Source: Microglena sp. YARC
Lineage: Eukaryota > Chlorophyta > Chlorophyceae > Chlamydomonadales > Chlamydomonadaceae
DNA: 64,000 nt
NCBI GenBank assembly: GCA_022414725.1
Contig: CM039467.1
Coordinates: 11,297,744 to 11,361,743 of the forward strand
Direction of reading: 5' to 3'
In this document: piece by piece, positions 50,401 through 58,703 of the stretch
Layout: the number at the start of each line of letters is the position of its first letter
How positions within the stretch are numbered: position 1 is the stretch's first letter
Translations under genes and position numbers: made by a program
Notes under the pieces: generated by a model
Told to the model about the DNA's origin: nothing
Databases searched by the model: none
Seen by the model: only the letters and a program-made list of their open reading frames with translations

Positions 50401-52020
50401 GATTTGGACAGGGGCGTGGAGAAGCTCAAGCTGGAGGGGCACCTTGACGGTGTCGAAATTGTGGCCATCAGCATGGATGGCAAGACCATCGTCTCTGGGT
50501 CTATGGACGAAACTGTGCGGTGAGGACAACGCTAGCTTACCTTGCCACCTGTAAATTTGAATTTTGAGGCTGACACCGGAGGAGAAACATCTTGACCCCT
50601 TTTCTTCCACTTTTTCACCCTTTCTTTCCCACATGATCCTGCGTGTGGGAATTGGACACGGGCGTGGAGAAGCGCAAGCTGGAGGGGCACACTCACTGAT
50701 GGTGTCTGCAATGTGGCCATCAGCACTAATTTGTGACTTTGCCACCTGTAACCCGGCCACTTGTAACCTTGCCACCTGTAACCTTGAGGCTGACCCTATA
50801 CTTTGAAACTGATACACAGCTTGTGGGATTTGGAGACGTGCATCCAAAGGGGCATCCCTACCGCCGGACGCTTGAGCCAGCCTCCTGAGAAGATCGTCAA
50901 GTACCCGGAAATGTATACCGATACTTTCTACAACTTGGGCATCAGCCCTGATGGAAGGAGCCTGGTTACTGCAGGCCTTAGATCCGCGCGGTAAGGAAAT
51001 TTGCTCGCCACCTGTCAATCCTAAACATTTGTAATCAAAATTTTAAACAACTGACCCCAAACCACCCCGTACCCACCAGGCTATGGGATTTGGACACAGG
51101 CTCGGAGAGGTATCCCTTACAGATCCCCGAACGATATTCCAATGGATTCACCAATGGCGAGGTGACCATCAGCCCCGATGGCAAGACCATTGTCGGCAAA
51201 AATCTACTCGGCAACTACGGCAATGGTGACTGGTGAGTTATGTTGTAGACATTTGAGTGTGTGAAAGCATTGTGCGCCAAGTTCTGGTGGGGACAAGACC
51301 ATTGTGTTATAAATATGTTTATCACCTTTCAGTGGGAGAGCGTGTTTGAATTGATAAGCAACCCGACTCATATCAGCGCTAGCTTTTGGGGGTGGATATA
51401 TTGTGATGAGCAAGTGCCTTATAAATAAGGACGGCTTGAAACCAACGGACTCCAAAGTTCCCAATATGAAGTGGTGACCCCCTTGTGTTTGGTTGGAAAA
51501 TCATGTAATTGCATCGTAAAAGAAGCAATAGCGACATAACCCATTGCTATGACCATGGCCCACGCACACAAGGGTGTTCATGCTAAGGCACTGTGGCATT
51601 CTTTTAATCCACTTATCTTGAAATATGGTTTAAATATGAGAAAGTATGCACGTCTGAACTATAGCGTATGAGGCATCCTTGCAAGTATACTGATCTCTAT
51701 CCCTCTCACTTGTTGACCACAGTTATTGGAGCATGGATAATGGACGTCTCACTAGTAATGTATCAGTTGCGTGTTATTCCATTCTTGGACGTCTCATCAC
51801 TGGTTCTACATCAGTTGGGTGTGATGCTACTAAATCCGTCATCTCTTTCAATACGGATGAGACCAAGCAAGTCGTCAGGATCTTATCGGGCAACCAACTG
51901 GTGTCCACAATCTACATCAGACCATCAGTCATGGTTGGTTGGCAGATCCTTGTTACTGCTGATAAACTTGTGGCACTTACAACTGACTACAAGCTCTTAG
52001 TCTACAACATCAACACCTAA
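37415..52020 (+). CDS. NLR-like NACHT-WD40 repeat protein (about 22 exons)
   Basis: Exons in phase: 37421-37860, 38929-39124, 40206-40465, 41712-41916, 42531-42780, 42849-42908 (plus three more 60-nt cassettes), 43948-44190, 44356-44525, 45213-45356, 46078-46294, 46509-47264, 47448-47578, 47859-48078, then WD40 exons 48247-48378, 48543-48668, 48794-48918, 49433-49558, 49975-50127, 50394-50519, 50820-50990, 51080-51232 and the last exon 51723-52020 (TAA). The architecture is a helical N-terminal region, an EF-hand-like loop, a NACHT STAND NTPase and a WD40 propeller, as in fungal and algal NLR-like signalling ATPases. ATG at 37415 overlaps the acceptor of 37421, so it is either the start or an internal Met. 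Three small deletions break frame (near 40358, 41820 and 48064). Function (immune or self/non-self sensing) is inferred from architecture. Confidence 0.85.
37421..42908 (+). CDS. N-terminal helical region and EF-hand-like segment of the NACHT-WD40 protein
   Basis: The first exon (37421-37860) is Ala/Val/Glu-rich and helical. It joins 38929-39124 through a gctag|g acceptor that restores phase. The latter encodes [38 protein letters not shown] and LTDDISDAM, resembling the four-helix N-terminal bundles of MLKL/HeLo-like NLR adaptors. Exons 40206-40465 and 41712-41916 encode coiled-coil-like Lys/Glu/Leu sequence; each needs one missing base to stay in frame. 42531-42780 carries [14 protein letters not shown], an EF-hand-like loop with Asn/Asn/Asp/Ser/Glu at ligand positions but D at the usual Gly. 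Domain assignment is moderate. Confidence 0.7.
37893..38145 (+). repeat. ~48-bp tandem repeat, about 5 copies
   Basis: Units of caggtaggttgcgttgtcc plus aatggggtcctgtggcagaccatgggccg in the first intron of the NACHT-WD40 gene. Confidence 0.92.
38397..38461. repeat. (GGT)n/(GT)n/poly(G) tract
   Basis: ggtggtggtggtgtgtgg grading into gtgtgtgtg and a ~32-base G run. The same composite order occurs at 37268-37327. Confidence 0.93.
38640..38928 (+). repeat. Two acceptor-edge copies of exon 38929-39124
   Basis: tgccttgctag|ggtcacctca occurs at about 38643 and 38783, each followed by caccatatta-atgt, and again at the true junction 38922. The second unit includes ~85 bases of upstream intron (ggctgctcacaacaccaagg). 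Confidence 0.88.
39330..39500 (+). repeat. Two donor-edge copies of exon 38929-39124
   Basis: 39345-39388 repeats ttcaagcagttgactgacga to gcgatgcat with a gtgggt donor. 39470-39491 repeats gacgcgatgcatgtgggtat. The flanking tctgttgagtagagaggga is duplicated too. Confidence 0.9.
39880..40100 (+). repeat. Pyrimidine-rich cctcccaaccttccctaac tract
   Basis: Irregular repeats of aacctcc/cctaacctccc before the exon at 40206. It may provide a long polypyrimidine region. Confidence 0.75.
40466..41060 (+). repeat. 26-bp minisatellite, about 21 copies
   Basis: The unit is cagccaagttttgaaaccatgcttga with g/a and a/t variants, following directly on the donor of exon 40206-40465. 40970-41010 repeats the first intron bases (tgttttgactatccactgtt gacaaa). 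Because 26 is not a multiple of 3 and the unit lacks minus-strand stops, three long overlapping minus-strand frames appear; these are artefacts. Confidence 0.93.
41325..41711 (+). repeat. Acceptor-edge copy of exon 41712-41916 and its upstream intron
   Basis: 41330-41455 and 41605-41711 share caaatgt-gtgccgactgc-tgcccaggactt and atgagggctgagctga-gcag. The second leads into the exon. gtagtggtat and cttc-ttgtg-c-tacaaagggtt are duplicated as well. Confidence 0.85.
41917..42240 (+). repeat. Donor-edge copies of exon 41712-41916 and (gggt)n tracts
   Basis: ccaagctatcagagtgga-atgcg-aacaatgggcaagtacc recurs at about 42016 and 42196, separated by gtgggtgggtatggatg simple sequence. In both copies the donor ggtaagt has become gcaagt. 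Confidence 0.9.
42849..43482 (+). repeat. Four tandem 60-nt phase-0 cassette exons
   Basis: 42849-42908, 42964-43023, 43141-43200 and 43423-43482 are each exactly 60 nt, preceded by (c)ccag and followed by gtgaga. They encode [20 protein letters not shown] and three close variants. All are open and symmetric, so any number can be spliced in without a frame change. Introns between them contain aacccaaccc tracts and gtgagagtaag-tg-atgttgtgg. Confidence 0.88.
43024..43947 (+). other. Introns around the cassette exons: (cccaa)n tracts and decayed repeats
   Basis: (aaccc/cccaa)n pentanucleotide tracts at ~43047-43066, 43219-43345 and 43502-43572. 43625-43700 and 43800-43870 are copies of each other (ctggggcttttacaaggact-agcctc). 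Then comes the cccccag acceptor at 43947. Confidence 0.75.
43948..47264 (+). CDS. NACHT NTPase module exons of the NACHT-WD40 protein
   Basis: The 43948-44190 exon carries the P-loop in [20 protein letters not shown]. 44356-44525 carries [20 protein letters not shown], the usual segment after the first beta-strand. 45213-45356 has Walker B in [18 protein letters not shown] (D-x-x-D-E). 46078-46294 has the sensor-1-like [10 protein letters not shown]. 46509-47264 encodes the winged-helix/helical region ([44 protein letters not shown]). All junctions are GT/AG and phase-consistent with no lesion in this part. It is expected to bind and hydrolyse ATP and drive oligomerisation. Confidence 0.92.
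44630..45185 (+). repeat. ccttgacctt/cctgcgccttgccctgccc imperfect repeat
   Basis: A pyrimidine-rich array filling the intron before exon 45213-45356, with a ~115-bp higher-order duplication at 44810-45000. Confidence 0.88.
45370..46077 (+). repeat. 46-bp minisatellite, about 15 copies, ending at a splice acceptor
   Basis: The unit is gccttcactgcctgagccat plus catacccaacacgctgtgcaatgcat. The last unit ends actctgtgcatgcag and becomes the acceptor of exon 46078-46294. The array therefore consists of copies of the intron's 3' end, without exon bases. Confidence 0.92.
47448..48078 (+). CDS. Helical linker and first (broken) WD40 repeat
   Basis: 47448-47578 and 47859-48078 encode the helical region before the propeller ([40 protein letters not shown]) and then [20 protein letters not shown], the first WD40 blade. 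A TGA appears where the family has a W-D pair before the SVR end. Two missing bases near 48064 would restore SAS-x-DMSVR and the correct donor phase. Confidence 0.8.
48247..51232 (+). CDS. WD40 propeller exons, one blade per exon
   Basis: Each exon begins (R)VWD/LWDL and ends SGS-D-TVR, all in phase 2 to phase 2 and mostly 125-132 nt: 48247-48378, 48543-48668, 48794-48918, 49433-49558, 49975-50127 and 50394-50519, then the divergent 50820-50990 and 51080-51232. Typical blade text is [20 protein letters not shown]. Exon 49975-50127 has an extra in-frame segment from duplicated ggcaatttggagac. Intron starts gtgaggacaact-c-ggcttaccttg are copied too, so exons and introns expanded together. Confidence 0.92.
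49055..49185 (+). pseudogene. Degenerate WD40 exon
   Basis: It starts with a good ccag|cgtgtggga acceptor and encodes VWD then GHSH, but an in-frame TAG and a lost gtgagg donor make it unusable. A related, further decayed copy lies at about 49692-49815. Confidence 0.8.
49692..49815 (+). pseudogene. Second degenerate WD40 exon copy
   Basis: The acceptor ccag has become cctg, and the W-D core is shifted (ggacttgcgatggg). Otherwise it is close to 49055-49185 (gagaggaaggttggggggca). Confidence 0.78.
50640..50740 (+). pseudogene. Third degenerate WD40 exon (acceptor lost)
   Basis: gatcctgcgtgtgggaattggacacgggcgtggagaag resembles 50394-50519, but AG is TG at the acceptor, a tcac insertion shifts frame and the 3' half is missing. 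Confidence 0.8.
51723..52020 (+). CDS. Terminal exon of the NACHT-WD40 gene
   Basis: Acceptor accacag; encodes about 99 residues ([20 protein letters not shown] ... [13 protein letters not shown]) to TAA at 52018-52020. Probably the last blade(s) or a cap; little similarity to the other blades is visible. Phase fits 51080-51232. Confidence 0.75.
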
Positions 52021-53184
52021 TTCATCTCGGACCCACGGCCCTAGGGGTTTGGTCCCTAGATCCGGGATCCAAGGAGCATCCCCTTTTGGGCATGAACTAA
52101 TCCTATACTAGAGACTAGAGACTAGAGACTGAACTGAGTAGCTTATGCTGAACATTCCTCTGCCGCCAGTGTCTATTAACTAGTATGTAGTTGAAGTGGT
52201 CCAGTGGCCAAATAGATTGAAGCCACTTGAACTATCTTGGTATCCGGTAGTAGGGGCTAATATTAAAACAGGCCCGATTAATGGGGACCCAACAGACTGT
52301 GTACCATTTGTATTCAAGTGTGCCACCTACCCCCACTTAAAAACACCTCGGACACTGACCACTAGCACAACCACCACCTTGACTGCCGAGAATGGTATCA
52401 CGTACGGTATCGGGCTCTTCTTTGATCTCAAGTGTTTCTCATATGCGCGTATTTGTGTGAGACTGCAAGTCACACGCTCTTGAAGCCTAACTATCCCACA
52501 TGTCTACTGTGTGTCGGTGTATGGGACCTCCCACAACTTCGTCGCAACGTTCGGGAATGATTGGAGTCTCACTATTTTAAGTTCTCGTTTAACCTCCACA
52601 AAGACTGCATTTCATATGTATTTTTCATTCAATGAATTACTGCATGCGCCTTACTGGCAAACGGTTTGGCAAACAACCCTTTGACAAACTGATTTCTGCT
52701 TGAACCTGCGTCCAGTCCAGCTGGTTTGTCGTTGCCAAGTTACGGTTACTACTGTACTCTGCAGTACGCCGGTTGGAATTGTCTTAACCTCCAAAACGCA
52801 GCACTCAAGTTGCTGGACATATAGTCTTTAATTGTTTTGATTTTACTTGAACTTGTATACATGGCTCCAGGCAGCAATTTGGCTGACTGGAGCCATGTAC
52901 CGGGCTGGCTACTAAGCCCTAGCAAGTATAGCTACCTGACCCCTCCCTCCCACATCAACATGGAGATAGTCGGACAGTGGGGACTTCTGTAGTGACTCAT
53001 GTAGTGAAGGACGTGAATGGTCAGCCAACCCACCTCTTCTCCTAATTAATTCGAATTTAAAGGTTACACAATGGTCGTCGGTGGGTAGGTCAGACTGTGT
53101 ACCTTGTTGGCGTACATGTTTGAATTGAATGGACAAAACCACCTTTATCCAAGTACCGTGCTGCATGCAGTTTGGTGCAACTGT
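52021..53184. other. 3' flank and spacer
   Basis: Contains agagactagagactagagact (52110-52130). No second gene is recognised. 52850-52900 holds a copy of the ttgtatacatggctccaggcagcaatttgg dispersed motif with an inverted piece directly after it (actggagccatgtac). Confidence 0.45.
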
Positions 53185-54200
53185 TGAACTTGAACTTGGT
53201 TACACAGCTTCAGCCAGCAATTTGGCTGCTCGCTGTCTTTGGCAGTAAAAGATGAATAAATGTAAACTGTTGAATATAGGTAATCGATGGTGTACATATA
53301 CTGTACACTAACTGTTGTTGTAGACTGTAACATTAACCGTTGACTAACAACGGCCCATTGGCCAGTCTATAATTGGTGTTCTGTATACCCTTGTCATGCT
53401 ATAACGACCGGTTGTCAGGGTACTACTTTTGTCAAATTGGCCAGCGCTTTGTCGTGCAAAAACGGTGCGAAACGCGCAGTGGGGCTCAAAAAGCATGCGC
53501 AAAATCACGGTGCCGTGCGCACTTTGTAGTACCTTGGTCTGAACTTGAGTCAGTCAAAGCCATAGACCCCTTTGCCAAGATAGTTTTGCCATGCTTTTCA
53601 AAGACCCACATTTACTCTTGACCCCCCCAATATTAAATTGAACGGATAAGTAAGCAACTGCTTGTGCATCCATCACCAAAGAGGCTGCCACTGCTGCTTG
53701 ACGAACATTACACCACCCCCGGGGCCGACCTCCAGGGGACCCGCCAGGGCCCCCTACTATTTGTCCGTGCTTTGCTTCACCAGGCAATAATCCGCTGAGT
53801 GTGCTTCCTGGTTTCCATGGGTATCGTACGAGGGGACTTGGAATAGGCAGACGGTGTGCAACAGGGTTGGTCAGTTGTTTTTGCTGTTTTTGTCGTTCAG
53901 GAGAAGAAGAAGAAAAAATGAAAGGAAACAGTGATTTTTTGCGTCATGGCAATTGTTTTTTACTACGGAAGACGGTGAGCAGCCAAATTGCTGGCTGCAG
54001 CTAGAATGCTAGATAACCAAGTTCAAGTGCAGCAGGGTTGTCCCCCAGCTGTACGTCCCGAGACGCAACAAATTTCATAGCCTGCGTACTGAGACGCAAC
54101 TGAGCCCTAACCGACCCATCGCAGGCGTCCTGCGACACAACGAACCCGCTAAAGCTGCGCCTGCGACAAAGGACGCAGTGTTCTCAAGAACCCTGGTGGC
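53185..54200. repeat. Cluster of dispersed repeats
   Basis: 53190-53250 is the acttggttaca-agcttcagcc motif. 53430-53545 is the ttggccagcgcttt/gcgc block (compare 12340). 53608-53757 is the inverted copy of 36395-36545. 53985-54195 is the gcgtc/gacgcaac family. Confidence 0.7.
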
Positions 54201-55412
54201 TATCCGGTGTTGGCTGAAGAACCATGTAACAAAACAAAACAGGCAGTAAACCACAGAGAGTAAAACATGATACTGCATGACTCATGTTGTTACAGTCCAG
54301 GAATAGGCCAAATAGGCTAAATGGACTTGCCCAACTTTGACAGAAGGGGCTAACACGACAAGTTCTAAGAGCGAGTCTCTTGCGACAGGGGAAAACGCTT
54401 TTGCAGTCACCGGCAGGGAGTTTTGTAAGAAGAGGAGAAAGTAGCTACTCGGAGCCGAATAAAGCTACAAAACATTGAACAACTTTTGCGAAGGATCTTG
54501 TCTGCTGCGATGCTGATAACTCAAGTCATGAGCACTCCAACTCTGAGCAAAATGTCTAGGTGCTAAGGTGCCCGGTATACGCCTGGACGGAGGGACGGAG
54601 TTTAGTATTCGGTGCAGGGACTGCAGTGACTTGGTCTGGCCGTATGTTGCACTCTTAAAAGAGATACGAAAATAGATAAAGAGGGTATGGTAGCAGAAGA
54701 GTACTATTAGCGGAGGCTAGGCAGTACAGCTGAGTACTGCCTGGAGGTGATGGGCGCTGGGCGGCATGATCCCTGACTGGGGGCGACGCCCATACTAGAC
54801 TGCCAGCTCTGAGATCTGTAGGGAGTCAGACCTGGGTACGCAAAGGTACTCTATGTACGACATGTAATCGTACAATAACTAACACGGAGGCGGACAGATG
54901 GAGAGACAGACATCGGACATTGAAAGATGGAGAACGGAGAGAGACATGGGGGGAACTTAGGGCTTCACCCTGGGGGGTCCAGAGGGGGCTAAAGCGAAAA
55001 AGCACTGATGAATTCAACCCCAAACAATCGTTTTGCCGATGGGGGCCCTGAGTTCGTCATACAGTGGTCACTTAATTTTACGATAATAACAGCACGATGC
55101 ATTATTTTAGTTCCAGTAAACCATATCGTGGGAACAACTTGATTTTAAATAAGTTCAAATATCGTACAACGTAATATATGGTGTATGACAATGTCTTGCA
55201 TTCTGCACTTGTTTGCAGACGACTGGGTGCCTAAGGGAGTATACAAAAAACGATATGATCTATTTGGGTGGGTAGATATTATTTGGGTGGCAGCATTTAT
55301 TGATTTTTGCAAGGAGGATTTTGGCCTTGTATAGGGTGGAAGAATAGGATCAATTTGGGTACTGCTGAGAGGACCTCACACGCAACTGGCTTGGGTGGGG
55401 GGCAAAGAGGGT
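54201..55412. other. Unassigned spacer
   Basis: No gene, RNA or repeat family was recognised. Short frames only. Confidence 0.4.
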
Positions 55413-56110
55413 CTAAGCTACATCCGGCTTAGGGGCTGGGGGTGGCGAGGGCACCTCCTCATGAGCTTGTGTGGTGCTGGGGGAAGCTGTCTGGGGCAGT
55501 GCAGGAGTTGTTTCCTCAGCAGAGCCCTCAAGCAAAGGTGGTGAGGCGACACTGAGAACCGAGGGAGGGGGAGCTGCCTCCGCTATTTGTGCGGGAACTT
55601 TGGCCAAGGGTGGGTGGGTGGTAGTGGTGGTGGGGGGGAGGGGGCTGCCTCTACCACTGGAATAGCCACTGGGACAGGGGGCAGAGAGGCTCTAAGCCAC
55701 ATCCGGCTTAGGGGCTGGGACAGGTGAGGGCACCTCCTCTTGAGCTTGTGTGGTGCTGGGGGAATCTGTCTGGGGCAGTGATGGAGTTATTGAGGCGGTT
55801 GTCCCACCTTGCCCCTCAACAGGCTCTAAGCTGCATCCGGCTTAGGGGCTGGGACAGGCGAGGGCACCTCCTCATGGGCTTGGGAGGTGCTGGGGGAAGC
55901 TGTCAGAGGCGGTGCAGGAATTGTTTCTTCAGCAGAGCCCATGTGCAGAGGAGGCAAGGCAACACTAGGGTGGTGGTGGTGGTGGTGGTGGTGGTGGTGG
56001 TGGTGGTGGTGGTGGGGGGGGGGGGGGGGGGAGGGGGAGCTGCCTCTACCACTGGAGTAGCCACTGGGGCAGAGAGGCTCTAAGCTGCATCCGGCTTAGG
56101 GGCTGGGACA
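55413..56110 (-). repeat. Four tandem copies of the gene's C-terminal coding end
   Basis: The sequence encoding PAPKPD(V/A)A plus a TAG stop recurs at about 55413, 55693, 55822 and 56080, each preceded by E-E-V-PSP and (S)PSTTQA-like coding. The copies at 55413 and 56080 keep LLEGSA-ETTPALPQT in full. Which stop is used is uncertain. Confidence 0.85.
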
Positions 56111-57355
56111 GGTGAGGGCACCTCCTCTTGAGCTTGTGTGGTGCTGGGGGAACCTGTCTGGGGCAGTGCAGGAGTCGTTTCATCAGCAGAGCCCTCAAGT
56201 AGAGGTGGTGAGGCGATGCTGGGAACTGAGGGAGGAGGATCTGCCTCCGCCACTGGTGCAACCACTGGGGCAGAGGGAGGGGGAGGGGCATCTGCCACTG
56301 GTGCAGCCACTGGGACAAAGGTAGGGTGGGGGTGCAGGTGGTGAGTGGTGGTGAGTGGGTGGTGGTGGTGGTGAGTGGTTGTGGTGAGTGATGGTGGTGA
56401 GTGGTTATGATGAGTGGTGGTGAGTGGGTGTTGGTGGTGGCAGAGGGAGGGGGAGGGTGCTTCCGCCACTGGTGTAACCACTGGGGCAGAGGGAGGGGGA
56501 CCATCTGCAACTGGTATAGCCACTGGGACAAAGGTAGGGTGGGGGCGCAGGTGGTGAGTGGTGGTGAGTGGGTGGTGGTGGTGGTGGGTGGGTGGTGGAG
56601 GTGACTCCGCCATGGGAGCAGCCACTGGGACAGGGGGAGGGTGGTGGTGGTGGTTGTGAGTGGTTGGTGGTGGTGATGGGTGGGTGGTGGAGGTTCCTCC
56701 ACCACTGGCGCAACCACTGGGACAGAGGTAGGGGTGGGTTAGTTGGGAGTGGTGGGTGGTGGGTGGTGGGTGGTGGTGAATTGTGGGTGAGTGATGGTGC
56801 CCCCGCCACTGGTGCAACCACTGGGGCAGAGGGAGGGGAGGGGCCTTGACCACTGGTGCAGCCACTGGGACAGAGGTAGGGTGGGGGTGCGGGTGGTGAG
56901 TGGTGGTGAGTGGGTGGTGGTGGTCGTGGGTGAGTGGTGGAGGTAGGTGCATCCGCCACTAGTGCAACCACTGGGGCAGAGGGAGGGGTTGGTTAGTTGG
57001 GAGTGGTGTGTGGTGTGTGGTGGTGAATTGTGGGTGAGTGGTAGTGCCCCCGCCACTGGTGCAACCACTGGGACAGAGGTTGGGGGTGGGAAGGGGTCAG
57101 TGGCGTTGGGAGCAGGGTACTACATTTTGCCATGCGTCACGTGACAAACGTAGACGAGCGTCTTCAAGTTACTTGCTGGCAGTGCCTGGCAAGTAACTTT
57201 GTTTCTCCGGGCTGTGGGGTTCTTTTTTTGTGGGGTGTGTGGGAGGTGCCTCAACCATTGGCACAACCATTGATAGGTAGGGGGTGGGTCAGTGACATTG
57301 GCAATGCAGGATAGCCCACGTCGAAGACATGACAATGTTGATGATTATGATGGTA

Positions 57356-57391
<36 letters not shown>

Positions 57392-58221
57392 TTGATGATG
57401 ATGATGATGATGATGATGTTGATGATGTTGATGATGTTGATGATTATGACATGTTATTATTTTGCATACATTAGTATTATATGTATATAAGTGTGTAACA
57501 CAACCTACTTGTACCACAACGTATTGACACAACCTACCATATGCTGGTCGGGGGGCAGGGGGCCCAGGGGGTGGTACCACCACAACCTACCATGTGCTGG
57601 TCGGGGGGGCAGGGGGCCCAGGGGGCTCCGGGGGTGGTACCACCACAACATTTTAATATTGTGTATTCATTATTATATGTGTATAGGCGTTTAACACAAC
57701 TTACCAGGGTGGGGGAACTTCGTCTCCCAGGAGGTCAATGAGAGGAGCCGGAACAGGAGCTTGCAGAGGGGCAGGGGGCTCCTAGGGGTGGTACCACCAC
57801 AACATTGTAATATTTGTATTCATTACTATATGTGTGTATAGGTGTGTAACACAAGTTGCCAGGGTGGGGGAACTTCGTCGCCTAGGAGATCAATGAGAGG
57901 AGCGGGTGGTAGCGGAGGGGCAGGGGGCTCCTAGGGATGGTACCACCACAACATTGTATTATTTGTATTCATTATTATTATACGTTTATAAGAGTATAAC
58001 GCAACCTAACAAGGGGTGGGTGATCTTCCTCGCCCTGTAGATCAAAGGATCAACCCGACCTCACCCCCTTCACAGCGGACGGAAAAACTCTGATATGTGA
58101 ATATATATAGAGATATATGTAAGTGTGGAACACATTGTACCGTGTGGTGGGGGAACATCGTTGCCCAAAATATCAATGAGTGGAGCTGGAGCAGGAGCTG
58201 GTGGAGGGGTAGGGGGATCTT

Positions 58222-58267
<46 letters not shown>

Positions 58268-58670
58268 GGGGGGGTACCACCACAACATTTTAATATTTTG
58301 CATTCATTGTTATAATATGTATATAGGCTTGTATGCCCGTACCAGAACCTCATAACACAACCTGCCAGGGGTGGGGGAACTTCCTTGCCTAGGAGGTCAA
58401 TGAGAGGAGCCGGAGCAGGAGCTGTCAGAGGGGCAGGGGAGCTCCTGGGTAGGTACCACCACATCATTTTAATATTTTGCATTCATTATTATAAAATGAA
58501 CATAGGCTTGTATACCCGTACCATAACCTCATAATACAACCTACCAGGGGGTGGGGGAACTTCCTCTCCCAGGAGATCAATGAGAGGAGCTGGAGCGGGT
58601 GGTGGCGGAGGGGGCAAAGGGGGAGCTCCTGGGTTGGTGCCACCAACAACATTTTTATTACTTTGAATCC

Positions 58671-58703
<33 letters not shown>

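Noticed and set aside
56046..57068. Minus-strand His/Pro/Thr-rich frames of 200-290 codons as a single exon
   Set aside because: Mostly (caccac)n simple sequence. Only the short Pro/Ala/Val segments resemble the C-terminal coding, so a continuous exon is not supported.
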